NCBI GenBank assembly: GCA_016802295.1
Contig: JAESIW010000064.1
Coordinates: 434,001 to 498,000 of the forward strand
Source: Brachionus rotundiformis
Taxonomy: Eukaryota; Rotifera; Eurotatoria; Ploima; Brachionidae
Reading direction: 5' to 3'
Length of the DNA stretch: 64,000 nucleotides
The notes below the pieces were generated by a model that saw only the letters and a program-made list of their open reading frames with translations, was not told the DNA's origin and ran no database searches. The position numbers and the translations under genes were made by a program. This document shows, piece by piece, positions 35,783 to 50,316 of the stretch. Numbering within the stretch: the stretch's first letter is position 1; each line of letters begins with the position of its first letter.

Positions 35783-38700
35783 AATATTTTCAATCAGATT
35801 TTTTTGTTATTTCCCAAAAATTAGAAATAGTTTAAATATTTTCCGGTCTGGGCTGGTATAAAATTTTTAAGAACAGTTGCTCTCGCTCTAAATAGATAGG
35901 CAAGGACGCAATTAAGAACTGTTGGCAATAAATCAATTTTCTATTATAACTTAGGTCTTACCACTTGAGTAAATAAATCATAAACTATTGGGCTTGTAAA
36001 TTATGTTAGTTCAAATATTATCAAGATTATTTTGTTATTATTAAATTAATAATATGAAGTCAATTTTAATAATTATTAAATTTTAATGCCTTAACACGAC
36101 TATCAAATTATTTGGGTATAAAAAGTTTGAAGTTTTATTTACTTATTTTTTTCTATCATATAAAGAACTAAATTGACTGAAAGTAACCTGGGGAATTTTA
36201 TATCAAATAAATAACAATTGTGCTTATTAAAATTGTAAATTTAAAATATATTGAATTATAGAAAGATTTTTATACCAAATTAAATCGATGGCAAGCTCTC
36301 GATTGTTTAGGAAATTTGTTTGATTTTTATTGCTTATAGGTAACACCATTTATTTTAACGCTTAGATAATTTAAATCAAGAGAGCTCAAGTTTTATTAAA
36401 TAAGTAGCATTAGAGTACTTGACTCTATTGTTTAAATTGGGTCAGTTAAATTTTTTTCTTAAGAAAAAGCAAAAGCAATTAAACTTAATATTACATTTAA
36501 ATACTTAAGTAAATTGTTTAAAAAAAAATTTCAAAGTGTTTAAAATAAATGATTTGCTTTTTTCTCTTCTATTTTCGAAGTTTTTATCCACTTTTTTTTT
36601 AATTTTATTTTACCATCAAATGTTGGCATTTTTACCAGAGTATTTTTTTCTTTTCTAAATTCTATTGGGAATTTGTGAAGTGATCGATTTTCAAAATGAA
36701 TTTGAGCAATGCGTTAAACTTGAAGAGAAAATTGATTTCTAAAAAATAAAGTGACATCCTTAATTTTAAGCTAACAATTGAAAATAAATTTTAAATTAGA
36801 TCCTTAGTGGCTTGGCAAGATATTTTCTACACAGAACCAACTTAATTACAAGACTACAGTTGAAATAGAAGGAAATAATCTAAATAAAAACTTTCGTCAT
36901 TCTACTTAGTTGGCAATTATTTCAAAACAACCACTTCCGATGTTCTATTATACTCGAAAACTCTTTAAGTAGCTTAATCGATCTTTTATAAGTTTTGTAA
37001 ATATTTTCTTAATAAAATAAAAATGCAAAATTTCTATTAAGATTCGTAGCCAAAACCTTAATTTGCTTGTAAGTAAGTAATTATTTTAGTGTTTGGTACT
37101 TGATCTTAACTTATTAATTAGTCGAATTCAATAAAATAAAAATATATATATATATTTTATTTAATTTGTTTAATTCGATTTATTTAGTAAATAGATTGCT
37201 AAATGGTTTAAGAATAGAACAAGATCTTGAACTAGAAATTTAGTTTTGAGAGAGGAAGTCTGCTGTGGCTTGGTCTCGGATGTGTTGAAAAGAATTCTAG
37301 TATTAATATCAAGAGAATTAATCTCGAATTTAAGATATAATGAAAATTTATAACATTTAAATATCTAACAAGGAACAAGTAATTGATTTTTTAGGCAAAT
37401 AAAAAATTTTCAAATAAAAACTAAATATTTCGAGCTTAGCAATCCAGATTGTTTGTTTGCTTTATAAAAAAAAGAAAAAAAAACTAGCTTATTAAATATA
37501 TGGTATTCTATAGGGATTCGTTGAAAATAATTAATAAGTTATGGGTTCCAGATATACAACTACTAAATCATTCAAAATCGTAATAATTTAAGTATTCTCA
37601 TCTCGTTTAATACAACTAGAAATGAGAAAATTAGTTTCATTAAATTAGGCAGCCTCTTCGTTCGCCTATTCTTATCTTAATTTCGATCAATGTTAAATAA
37701 TGATCAATCATTAAGAAAAATGATAAGATATGATATCACTTTACCAGATTCCTACGGGTCACAATCTTTTATAATTACTTTGAAAATTAATTAATAATTC
37801 TTAAATTTTATTTGTTTGGATACTAAATTAAAACTTTATCTTACATCTAGGCCATTTAGTGATCGATTAATTTTCATCCGAATTATTTGATTTAAATATA
37901 ATTGATGTTAAGCCGGTTTAATTGCACCAAGCCAGTTGGCTGATAAATTTTTCTTAGATGCTCAAATTACAGTTTGTTTAATCTAACTTCTAGATGGGTT
38001 CGTAAGCAACCAGAGCCAATTAGTAATACTTGATTTTATCTTATCTTTTTTTTCGTTTTAAAAAAGTATTCTTTTTTGGGCAAATTCATAATCCCAAGTT
38101 CTTGCACCATTTGTTGCGGAAAATTAATCTCAACTGATTACTGAACTCATGAACATTCGTTAATCGTTAGCCAAATATTTTTTCATAAAAATTCATCATA
38201 TTTAAAAGAAATAATTAGTTTATTTTTCAGTATTTTTAGGCCAAAAGTATATAAATATATATAATAAAAATAAATATGGATTTTTTAGTTATGAGATTGG
38301 TGGTGTCCGATAAACGAGGACGATTCCATATTTTTAAAAGATTAATTGAATCCTTAAAGTAGTACATCTAATAATAGATTAATGTAATTTCGGATTAAAA
38401 CTGATTTGTTAAATAAAATAGAGTTTTTATTTTCAGATAAATCAAAATATTTCAATATATTTCGACAATAAGCAGAAAAATAAACAAAAATCAATAGAGT
38501 TTTATTTTTTTTTTATTATTGTTGCTTTTAAAATTCTTATATGTATTTTTTTTAAATCTATTTTCCGACTTTAATTGCAAAACTAAAACAAATTAATTAA
38601 ATGTTTCGATAAATTAATAAAAAATTTAAATTTTCTATGCATACTCAATCAAGATAAAACGATTTGAAATTTTGTTCCATTAGGCTCTTGCCATGCTAAA

Positions 38701-40359
38701 TTAATAGTGAACAAAGTTAGATTATGCAACTAATGATCGATTTATTAATTGATTCTTGAAATCAGCAAATATGTTCTCTTTATCAAAATTTAAGCCTATT
38801 TTTTTTGACTTCGAATGAGGCATACTTTTTTTCAATAGATAAACTTAGAGTTTATCTAAGGGCTCACGGAATAATCAAAAAATCCTCGAGGTTTTTTACT
38901 CAAGCTAAAAAAAGATTGTTTTATCTTTATTTTTTGCACTCATTAATTTCAAAAAAACTCTAACATGACATTTAAACAGACTAAAAATTTTAGTTTTGTT
39001 TTTTTTTTTCATTTTTTATGACAACTTGGTCATTTGGGAATATCTTGATTTATGACTGATGTAAAACTAGCTTAGCGCTAGGTACGAAAATACAACAAAA
39101 AATGAAAATCAAGGTAAGTAGCCAGTTTGGTATAAGCCAAAATCTAGTACTAGAAATATGTATTTTTTTAATCATAAAGTGAGCGCTAGAGAGAAAAGAG
39201 AAAATATTCTAGATTATAATGATACGAATATTATTTTTAACTACTCAAATTTTTTTAGATATATAACAAGATCAAATTACAAATTAAAATAACAAAAAAT
39301 TTCAAATATCAAGTCGAAACAAAACAAAATTCATGAGAATACCAAAGCCAATTTTACTATATCGATTCACTTGTATTTTAGACAAAGAATGCAAAGTTTG
39401 AATACAAAAAAAGAGCTTTTATTCGCCAAAAAAAATAATAACTTGGTGCTAAATTTGGTAACTTTTTGGGTAAATACCAAGTGAACTACTCCCGGTATAG
39501 ACCTCTAATAATTATAAAATTAGGGATTAAATGAGTAAACAATAACTTTAAAATCAATTAAAACATAAAATCAATATTTATTTTTGAAAAAAAAATTGCT
39601 TTTTTTTTATTTTTCTTTAATTAATTCAAGATTTAAAAACGTGTTTTTTTCCAAACATGATTAATCAACCATTACTAGGTATTAAAAAGATCCTATATTC
39701 CAAATTACATAATTCAAATGTAAAAATATTTGCTATCAAAATTTAAATTTTAAAATTACACCTTACCTTTATTTGGAATTATTTGCGTCAGTATTCATAC
39801 ACCCAGCTCTTACCTGCAGTATTTAGTCGAATTAATTTAGATCAATAAAAATATTGATTTTATCTAATTACTTTTTTTTTCACAAACAGCTACTGTTTCA
39901 GAATAAACTTGGTGGTTTGAAAATGCCACTTTTTTCTCCTAATTGAAAATTTAAATGACTAGAGAAGATTTTTTCTGACAGGTAGTCAAATTAACCAAAA
40001 GAACCATTTTCGAATGTTTTTGATCGAATCTGAACGCTTTTTTTTCATCAATATTCCAACCAAGCTTAGTTCAGCGCTTTCTTTTTTTTTGGCAATTTTG
40101 CCTGATATTCAAAAATAAAGTTCACCAGTTTTTTTTGTTTTTTATATGTAAACGGTTTAGAGTTAGAATAAACAATAAAATGGCGTCAGACACAAGCAGG
40201 GCCACCAGTGCCAAGTTTATATTCCATTGAGTCATATTAATATTTGCCATATGCCTACAAGTAATTGATATTTTAAAATAAATGTTTGGAATTAATGATC
40301 TAAAATATGGATTTATTTATATTCCAATGCCGAAAAAGGTTATTAACCAAATATTAAAA

Positions 40360-40374
40360 TGTGTGTGTGTATGT
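40360..40374. repeat. Short (TG)n microsatellite
   Basis: Five to seven TG units, one interrupted by A, in the gene-free region. Confidence 0.7.
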
Positions 40375-43074
40375 GCAATAGTGATATTTTAAAAGTCGAT
40401 AATCAAAACAATGATTATCATTATCATATTTTTGTATTTAGCCGGAGATCAAGCTGGTTTTGGAGAAAAAAAATGCCTATCAAATTATCCTTACCATCAT
40501 CAGTATAAGAACATGTTTGCTTAATACTTTAAGTCTTAATTAAAAACTTGCTTTATTATTATTTGAATTTGTTTTTGTTGGTTTTTCTCTTTTTTTTGTT
40601 CAGGGCTCGTAGAAACAAAAATAAATAAATGAACTCGCTAGCTAGCAAGCATTTTCAATAAGCAAACGAATCTCAATTTCAAAGAAGTTAAAATTATCGA
40701 CAAGTTTTTCTTGTTAACGAGCATAAACTAATCTAAATTTTAATTAATATTTTATTTTATAAGATAGATTGTTTCGGGCGCCTTCAAAAATTAATTTCAA
40801 ACAAAATCTATTTGAATTAATTCCTGCATTCATAGTTGTTTTTAATGATGCAGTCATTGGCCGTTCTATAAATAGCCCATTATTGTAAATTAATCAGCAC
40901 TTCTTAAAAGATAGTAAGAACTTAAGTTGTAAAGTAAAAGCTACATAAAAGACTTTTGTACATGTCATTTAGCCAGACCATTCTGTTGAGCATAGGCTTG
41001 TTAACCGATTTGGCTTAATGCTACTAGATAAGAAATTATTTAAGCAGACTTTGAAAGTAAATTAACCCCACCATTTACCAATTGTCCATAAAAATCTTCT
41101 TTACTAAAAGTTAAACATATCCAATCTTTGAAATTATTTTTACATATTTTGGCAATAAAATAAATTAAAGACAGATAAAAATTAATTGTAAAAAAATTAA
41201 ATTTATTTCTAAAGTTAATCTAAGCGAATTTAATTTAGTTGTACGAAAATTGGGCATTTTTACATTCAAATAACCTTAGGGGGATCAATTAGACAAAATC
41301 GATTGAATCAAGTATCCTCAAAGTGTAGCGGATCTTTTAATGGCCGTAGATTGGCTTGAACAATGAGGAAGTAGAGCTGAATTTAAATTTTAAGTGTCTT
41401 GATTGAATAGGTGACGGCAATAGATTGCGTCGATTAACTGGATATGAGCCTTAAAAAGCTGGTATAAACAAAAATGAATTTGTTTTTGGAAAAAACAAAT
41501 CGCATTAAAATCTATCAGTCAATTTGTTTAGACAAATCGAACTATTTCTAAATTATTATCTATTCTAGTAAAGATTTTAATTGTAAGATAAAAAGAGCAA
41601 TTTTAGTGTTTACTTAAAGCGCCCTCTAATGCAGCTAGCTAAGCCTTATAATAATCTGTGCATCGATAAAGTATTACTTTTAAATATCTTTTTTTTTATT
41701 TTCAAAAATTAAAAAAATATAGATTCCTAGATAATAGAAAAATAGCAGAAGAATTACCCATACAAATTAGGCTTAATGAAATTTAAACATTGTTTATTTC
41801 AATTAGTTTTGATCTTAATATTTGAAACAGATCATCTTTGTGAATTAGGTATAAATTTTGTAGACTTAAATCAGTTATGTTAGTTTGGCTCATTGATTGA
41901 TTTCATATTTTTCTCTCATTTGATAATTAGCGCCTTGGATACTGCGCGATAATTAATTTTTTTTAAATTTTAGCTAAATTTCTCAAAATTAATTACTATG
42001 TATCAAATTTTGCTTTCCGAAGTTGTTGTTTATTCAAGAAAAAAATAGATTATAATAAAAATGTAATTAATTTTTAAATTCTATACTCCAAAGTCATTTC
42101 ACAAGAGGCATCAAATATAGTCAAATACTGAATATATAAAAAAGCCTAAAATTATAAAACAAATTTCAAGTAAAGTGACTTGTTTAATAGTTTTTTTCGA
42201 GTTGATTAAAAAGAAACCATTTAAAGCTCGGCATTATTAACTTTTTTATAATTAATTGAAAATTTTATAATCATAGTCTTGCAGATTATAGGAAGTAATC
42301 AAAAAATAAAATTTTAATTTGATCAGATTTTGGAAAAATTAAATATATTTTATTTAATTTCAGGAAAATTTATTTAAAAAAGATCCTAGATTAATTAAGA
42401 AGTCTTAGATTTGAAAAATTTGGTCCACTTTAGTACGCGGATATGCCACCATAGCCCATGATCTTTTATCAAATTCAAAACATAGCAATTTTAAAGCCTA
42501 AAAATTTAATTTTTTTTCCGATTTTAATTTTAACATTTCTACAAGTGTTTGTAGACAATACAGAACATTTTTAGTTTTGGCATGGGTTAAAACTCGAAAA
42601 GTCCTTGGCAATATTTGACATTTTTTTTTCAGATTTCTTCCAGGATCTAAGTGCACAATCATGATCTAATAATCAATAATCAGCCTCTATCAATCCGTGC
42701 ACAAGTTATTAATTAAAAAATTCAAATCAATTTTCCGTGTTTATATTTGTATGTATTGAAAGAGAATAATTATTTGAAACGAATCTGGAATTTTCGGATT
42801 ATTAAATATTTACACTTAGAAAAAATAAGGAAATAGAAAATTTGTTGAGAGTGAATTAGGGAAGAAAAAGACTGAATTTGTCTATCATATTAGACATCTA
42901 GTTTCTTTGGAAATTTAAATATATCTTGGTTTGTTTTCCCTTTAATTTTCTTAGTTGTCACGAAAATTGATTAACACACAGAACTATTTCGTTCTTGTTG
43001 TTTATGACTCTTTTGAGCGAATGCAAATAAAAAAATATTTTAATTTTGTTGTAATTTAAGTTCTTCTTAGTTTT

Positions 43075-43101
43075 TTTCTTTCTCTCTTTCTCTCTCTCTT
43101 C
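43075..43101. repeat. Polypyrimidine (CT-rich) microsatellite
   Basis: An imperfect TC repeat with short T runs, lying about 1 kb upstream of the PCBP coding start. Confidence 0.8.
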
Positions 43102-44055
43102 ACTTGCGAATTAGTTTCCAGAGAAATTAAGTCATAAATGCTTAACAGAGCAAAATTAATCCTTTAGAAATTGACTTTTATTTCTTAATCCATTTTACGC
43201 TTCATTAGGACCTAGTATCCAACTGAAGTGAACCAATCTTTCCATCATGCTGTGCACTTTCTAGTTTCATTGTTGTTGTTTGTTTATTCTAAATGACTAA
43301 GTCTGCTAAAATATTTGTCACTTCAGTTTTAAATTTCGAAATAGTGAAATTTTCAAAAATTGATAAAAATTTTTTTTCTCTTAAATTGACAAGCTTATTA
43401 AAATTGGCTTCTTGTTCTCTATCGGCTTTCCGGATCAGTTCTAAAACTGACATAAAAATTTTTCGTTACAATCAGGATTAAACTAAAAAAATATATATAC
43501 AGATTTTTATTTTTTTTAAATAAGATTTTCTTATAATTGACAGATATTTCCTCCATAATCCTCAAAATTGAAGCCAAGTCTCGTTCTCAACACTGCGATT
43601 AAATTTGTAATAAAAGTTTACAATTAAATTTTCTAAGCAGTTTATTAGTTTCTAATTCCCGTGTCGTCAAAAAAACAAAATTAGATATTTTTTATAATCA
43701 AGGAAGCGCAAATTGTTCGTATGCTGCACTTTCATTATAGGCTAAAATCGATAAATAAAAATCAATAAAGATTTATACGGAACTCATAGAAAATAGGATA
43801 TTGAACACAAATAAAATTTTTCCAATTTATAAAATTTTTTATTTAATTTTAAATTTAAACAATTTCCGATTGATTCATGCGAATTACTTTTTTATTTTTT
43901 TTTATTTTTGATGATGATTATTTTTTAATTTTAGATAGAAATGTTAATCTAAAAGTGATTAAATAAATTATTTACACCTAGCAAAAAATTTAAATTGAAA
44001 AATAATTTTATTTCTTCCTGTTATTTTTTGTTTAATTAATTTAATAAAACGTCCA

Positions 44056-46128
44056 ATGATGAATGATAAAATTGAAACAAATGGCATTAATGGCAAACAG
44101 GAAAATTTTTTGACCATACGGCTGCTGATGCAAGGAAAAGAAGTGGGAAGCATTATTGGAAAAGTAATTGATTTAAGGGTTTATAAATTGGATTAAATTT
44201 TATTTTGGTTTTAAAAATGAAAGAAAGGAGATAATATTAAGAGTATTCGTGAGCAAAGTGGGGCTCGGATCACCATTTCGGACGGCTCTACCCCGGAGCG
44301 AATTGTGACCATAAACAGTCCTGTCGAAAATGCCATCAAAGCTTTTTCGTTAATATGCAGAAAATTTGAAGACGACTCAAAACAAACATGCACAACCGGC
44401 ACCATGCCTCCCATTATTCTGCGCTTGATTGTACCTGCCAGCCAATGTGGCTCCATAATTGGAAAAAGTGGAAGTAAAATCAAAGAGATTAGAGAGGTGA
44501 ATATACATTAATAAATGAATAAATAAATAGATATCTATAATTATTTATTTAAGAAAACCGGTGCCAGTATTCAAGTAGCAAGTGAAATGCTACATGGATC
44601 AACTGAACGGGCAGTCACTCTGAGTGGAAAGTTTGATTCGTTGATTGAATGTTTTAAATTGGTGGCGGAAATTTTGCTTGAGAGTCCAGCTAAAGGCGAC
44701 ACATTGTCTTACAAGCCAAAGCCAAGTGCAAGCACACAGCCAATCACTGCCCCAATTGTGTTCGCTCATGGCCAGGCCTATCAAATCCAAGGTCAATATG
44801 CAATTCCGATACCTGCTAGTGAAGTAGCTAAACTGATCCAGATCGGGGCGATTAGTCAAGTACCTGCACCTGCACATCCCCCGCTTGCCGGTAAATTATC
44901 GTTTAGTCAATTGAATTATTCACTTAAGTCTAACTAATGACAAAATTTCTTAGCTTATTTCTACCGATATGATGAAAGTGAGTCTAGATGTAAAAAAAAA
45001 ATGTATTTAAAAAAATAAACCCTTTAGATTTATATCCAAGGTACTGGTCAGTTTGGTCAAGCGTTGAAATTTAGTTTTTTTAAAAAAAGCTTGACCTAAT
45101 CGATTAAGGCCTAAAATTAAATGTAATAAAATTAAATAATATTTTATTTTAATGAATCATAGTTTAACAAAATTTCTCTAAAGTAGGTCTAAAAGCTTTG
45201 GGCGCATTCCCTTTTATAACTAGCGCCTTTAAATAGTTCCCTCCAACCTCGACCAGGTAACCATTCAAATCATCATTATACTCACTTTATCTGCCCTTGA
45301 ATGTCTCTTTTCCCAATTTATTTGCTCTAATTTTCTTCACCCATTAAACTAAATTCATCTTAAGCCACTGTTTTGCATAATCAAACTCCTCAACCAGTAA
45401 CAGTGAACCCAACAGTGGCAGTTCCATCCACCGGTAACTCAACGGTATCATCCACAGTCCGATCTGTAGTCCAAACTCATGAAATGACTATTCCAAACGA
45501 CCTAATTGGATGTATTATTGGACGAGGTGGACAGAAGATAAGCGAAATTCGCTTAGTAAGTGGTGCAAATATAAAAATAGCAGATTTAGAGGACGGAAAT
45601 CCAGATCGTCATGTTAGTATAAGCGGGACCCCAGACCAAATTCAGCTAGCTCAGTTCTTGATTAATGCAAGGTAAATAAAATGTTTCCTTTTTCTTTTTT
45701 TTTGGCTCATTGTATCTATGTGCTGACTAACTTGTGCATGTATCCTTTTATCTTTACAAAAAAAAATGCTATTTATTTCTTAACTCTAATGACTAAAACA
45801 ATTAAGTACAAATGCATATGCAGCTAGTTTATACGCTAACAGCTCAATAGTTCTAACGAGTGGCTCGACTACGCCAAATTCAAGCACGTCGTCGCCGGTA
45901 TCACAAAACTCAATAGATGTGATTGTGCCTAATTCAACTAACCCTAATGAAATAGACTCAAATAATCTTTTTAAAGCAAATCTAGTGCTTCAGTCGATGG
46001 TGCAACCGGTCCTAATGTCCTATCCGGAGCAAATAAATCAAGTTAACTTGCAGTATCAGCAGCATTTCATAAGCAAAAATATGAACCGTGATCTTAAGAG
46101 ACAACAATTGCATTTTAAGCCATATTAG
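44056..46128 (+). CDS. Poly(rC)-binding protein, three KH domains (5 exons, 448 aa)
   Basis: PCBP/hnRNP-E family proteins bind C-rich RNA and act in mRNA stability, splicing and translation. Exons: 44056-44163, 44224-44496, 44554-44890, 45365-45671, 45807-46128; the frame is intact. KH1 begins LTIRLLMQGKEVGSIIGKKG, split by intron 1 exactly within the GXXG loop region. KH2 has VPASQCGSIIGKSGSKIKEI, with intron 2 just after it. KH3 has IPNDLIGCIIGRGGQKISEI. A PCBP-typical linker element, YAIPIPASEVAKL, precedes KH3. The Ser/Thr/Asn-rich C-terminal tail of about 105 residues makes this longer than human PCBP1-4 (about 356-400). Intron 3 is 474 bases. A polyadenylation signal lies about 35 bases past the stop. 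Confidence 0.94.
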
Positions 46129-48382
46129 AAAAAAAAACACAAATTAAAAAAAAAAAAACAATAAATAAATAAAAATTTGTTAACACACATCTCCTTTTTA
46201 TGAATAGATAAAAATATGATTCAATTTAGCCTTTAACAGTGTTTACTTTAGATGTTTAATTAAATCTTGTATAATATTTTAAGGAATCTCAGAGGAAAGC
46301 ATGAGTTATATGTATCCCAAATTTATTATTTTGTTTTAATTTATATCCTAATTTTATTTAATAAATTAATTTATAAACTATTTATCTTGTTTATTTGGCT
46401 ATTAATATCATTTTTGTATCCCTTGTAATTGTCTAACTATGTGCATGATCGTCAAAATTTGATCTAAACGGATTTTAATATTTTAAGAATCGCGAGCGAA
46501 CTTGGTGGTCTGTTGGTTCCACATGTAGCGGCCATGTAGATCAAATCGATTGCATTTAGTCAAAGAGAACATCTTTAAAGTCAATGTAAATCTAAAATAT
46601 GTTAACATAATTCAAACATTCTTGTGAAGCTAGTTATTGAAGACTTTGCCAAATGGTTTGGCAAATTAATTTCTAATTGTGAATGAATGCAATTATTGGT
46701 TTTTCTTTATGCAATCTTTATAAAAGTTTTAAAACGAAATTTTTACTTCAAATTAAAAAAAATAATAATTTAAATTTTTGATATTTTTTAAATTTAAATT
46801 TAGACTTGTATCTGTATGTTAATCTATTTTATATATGTTATTTAAAATATTTAGAAGGTTTTGTATTAAAGATGAATATTTATTTATTTAATGATTATGA
46901 TCACTTTGAAATTAATTAATTTATTAATAAAGTCACTAATGTCATTTTTTTAATTTCTATTTAATATCTATGACTGATCTAATTGAAGTCAAGTAATTTG
47001 ATGAACAATATAATCTTATTTTAAATAATCAATTAATTAGAAAATACGAAGTCATTTTTAATAAGCCAAATATTATTAAGCATACATCAGCTTAAACAAC
47101 TAAGAGGGAATATTTTGCCAAAAATCTTCTTTTTTTTTAAATTAAGCAAGGCAAATAAATGAACAATAAAGCAAGCAGTAAATGAATAAATGAGAAATAA
47201 ATGAACAATATTTTGATTTTTACAAATTTGGTTTCTATGATTGGGAATACTATCAAAAAAGAATTCATCAAATATTTACAGTGAACATATTTTTTTAAAG
47301 TTTATAAAGAAAATCAGAGTTAAAAGCGATCAGTTTTAAACAATTTTGTCTAACTAATAGATAAATAAATTGTGGAATATGTAAAGCTAATAGATGTAAG
47401 TTTGGTCTAATTCAAATATTTTTTTCTAAGTATTACTTTCAAAATTTATTACATCAGTTTATGAGATTTAGACATATTTACTTATCTAGTTTTTAATCAA
47501 AATTGTCAAATGATGAAACCGTTAAATGTGATTTATTGTTGTATATTTTATATTTGTTAATATGCATAATAATTATTTTTTGTAGCAAATGAATTTAAGC
47601 TTTATAAAAACCAATAACTTTTCTAAAAAACAAATTACTTATTATATAGAATACAAATAAAAAATTAAGTCACGTTTTAGTTAATTTTTCAATAAGCTAA
47701 TTGATTTAAGCTTTATTGAATCAAAAATAGGAGTTATAGTATGATGTATTCATTTAATAGATGATATTATTATCATTAGTAATATTTTTTTTGCTCGTTT
47801 ATTAATAGATAAGAATTCAATACCTTATACAATATATTTTCTGTCCTTAAGTTGGATTATTAGATAATTATTGTAAAATAAATTTTTTTTTTTAAATTAA
47901 TATTTATTTATTTCCTTTTAATTATTTATAGAAATAAAAAAAAGCAAATATCAAAAAAAAACTAAATGATATGTTAAAGGAACTTAATTAAAAAAGGTGA
48001 TTATTTAAATTAATTTTTTTTATCATGCGTTAAAAAATTATCACGTAAAGATTGTTAAATTATTTTTGACAATTTTTTCAGTAGAATATGGAAAAATGAT
48101 TTTGCTCTCAGTTAATATTTTCTTGAATTGAAAATTTGAAGTTTTTAACATATAACCTTGAAAAGTAAATGATTATATTGATATCATTATTTTTTGAAAA
48201 ATATTTTTTAAAAATCTGATTTGATTTGATACAAGTAGTTTGAATTTTTCTGTCTAATTTTAAGCTATGACAGTATTTTTGGTTAATTAAACAAGTTAAA
48301 TGTAATTGACTGAAGATAATAAAAATATTTTAGTTAAAAAATTGAAATTTAATATTCAATAGAAACAATAATATAAAACAAA
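46129..48382. other. Intergenic between convergent genes, AT-rich
   Basis: 2.25 kb. The start is probably PCBP 3' untranslated sequence; a GC-richer patch lies at about 46,490-46,570. No gene, repeat or RNA recognised. Confidence 0.5.
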
Positions 48383-50316
48383 TTAATTAAAAATTTCTGT
48401 TTTTCTTTTGAACTGATTTAAGCATTTTGATGAGCATGAAATAAATAAAAATGGTAAAAACCTGACACCGAAAATTTTATCACAAGGCTTGATTAATTTC
48501 AATCCGTCACCAAAGCGTTTGCCATCACAAGTATCACATCGATAAAAATTTCTAAAAGCAATTTAAAATAATAATAAAAAATTTATATAAAAATTTACTT
48601 CTCAATTTTTTCTTGAACTTCGATTGATAATTGGTAAAACTTTTGGGATGTTTCACCAAAATTTTTCAAAAACTCAACTGCACTCATGTCAAATAATCGC
48701 TTTTAGATTTTGATAGATTACAAATTTTGAAACAAAATTTAACAAAATTACCTGCACTTTATTGTTCATCAAGTTACGCCAAATTAATGGATGTAAATAG
48801 TTATTTTTAACAATCAAGATTTCTAAATTATTCATTTTTAGCATACACGAGGGTAATACTTCAAGTTCATTTCCTTCCAAGTTAAGAGTTTTTAAAGAGG
48901 TTAACCTGAGTATATTTTGGTCTAAACTATTTAATTGATTATATGAAAGATCAAGATCTATTAAACTTTGTAGTTCATAAATACAACTAGGCATCTCATT
49001 TAACAAACAATAAGCTAAACTTAAAATTTTCAAATTTTGAAAATTTCCAAATTTGTCAGGTAAGTATTTAATTGGGTTGCTGCGAAGTTTAATCGCTTCT
49101 AATTGCGTAAATTCTAATAATTCTCTTGGAAAATCTTTGAAATTATTAAATGATAAATTTACATAAATAAGCGTTTTTCTAAGACTTGACATATCAGGCA
49201 AGGTGTCTATAAAGTGAGCCTTAAGACTGAGGGCCAAACCGTTTCTTAACAAACTATCAATGACAGCAATTTGAGCCGGACTTATTTCTTCATCATCGGT
49301 AGGCTTTTTTTTTTCTTCTGCATCTTCATAAAGTACAATTTCTGTCTCTGTTCCACTTTTTTTTGGCCAACTTGAAACCGGATTTAGTCGAGCTTTCAAA
49401 TTTGTTCCTGTCTTTTGACTTAGCTCATTTTTCAAGTAGCTCGCCATTTCGATCATAGATTGTCTAAATGGTTTTCGATTCATCTCAACAGGTTCAATAT
49501 CTGGTACCAATGTTTGGACATTGAGCTTGATTAAATAAAATTGAATTTTTTCTCTTTGAAAAATTTAATTACCTGTCCTCTTTTCGTGCATTTTTCTTGT
49601 TGAATACGTTCTGATAAAAGATTAGATAATTTTACATAGTTAAATGTCGATACACAAACTTTCTCATAGCAAAAATCAACCAAATTTTTGTTATAACTTT
49701 CCTTGGCAAAAAAGTCATTAAGCTCAAAATAGCTTTTTATTTGTCTATTAACTTCGATTGGATCTAAATAATCATTTTCATAAGTTAAGTTGTCGTAAAA
49801 CGCTTTTTTTTCAATTATATCAGTTTTATGAAACTTTAGTGGTCTTTGTGGTAAAGGATCTGGTCCGGACAATGTATAAGGCTTTATAACCGAAATAGAA
49901 CTTGTCCGATTAAGAACCGAGCCACGATTATGATAAGCACTTGACAAAATAGTTCTCATATTTGGTCTATATTTTGGTCTTTCATTGAAAACTGTGTCTG
50001 CAGTGGATTCAGAAATGGATGATATAGAGCTAGCTGACATTGTTTTAAAACTATTTTTTGGTATTGGTATATTGTTGTCTTCAGAGATAAGTAGTAGTTT
50101 ACTTTTCGAATTTTGACCAGGTATATTTGGTAGTTTAAACGCGTTTATATAATTTTGATTTATTATTTCCCGGTCCGTTGACAATTCAGAATTAGTTTCT
50201 GATAATGTATTATTAGGTATATCATCATCAGAAAAAGAAGTTTGGACTTTTTTTAGTTCAAGCTTTTCTAGTTTGGGACGTCTGGGCTTACGGAAAAGTC
50301 TAACTTCACTTGTCAT
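48383..50316 (-). CDS. Leucine-rich repeat protein, LRRC63-like (4 exons, 595 aa)
   Basis: Exons: 50316-49573, 49525-48752, 48699-48599, 48551-48383; the frame is intact. The first 340 residues are low-complexity and basic/Ser-rich. Then comes a conserved lead-in ISPAQIAVIDSLLRNGLAL, followed by about six leucine-rich repeats (for example LIYVNLSFNNFKDFPREL and LIDLDLSYNQL) over residues about 370-490. The C-terminus has a cysteine-rich unit, CDTCDGKRFGDG, then KPCDKIFGVRFLPF and CSSKC, which looks like a small zinc-binding fold. The lead-in, repeat number, Cys tail and length (human LRRC63 about 587) all point to LRRC63, whose function is not established. If the tail were ignored it would be just a generic LRR protein, so the symbol is left empty. 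Confidence 0.85.

Larger units (their letters stand above)
35783..44055. other. 8.3-kb gene-free region upstream of the KH-domain gene
   Basis: The longest stretch without a recognisable exon. It is mostly A/T-rich with several short GC-richer patches (for example about 35,845-35,930, 40,180-40,215, 41,320-41,470) that I cannot identify. It may contain untranslated first exons and enhancers of the PCBP gene at 44,056. A short open stretch at 43,293-43,481 looks random. No tRNA or transposon ends were recognised. Confidence 0.5.

Noticed and set aside
40181..40231. ATG followed by MASDTSRATSAK in the gene-free region
   Set aside because: Only 16 codons to a stop and no good splice donor; not enough to call an upstream PCBP exon.
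43293..43481. Open frame of 62 codons upstream of the KH-domain gene
   Set aside because: AT-driven composition, no splice link into the PCBP frame, and no motif.
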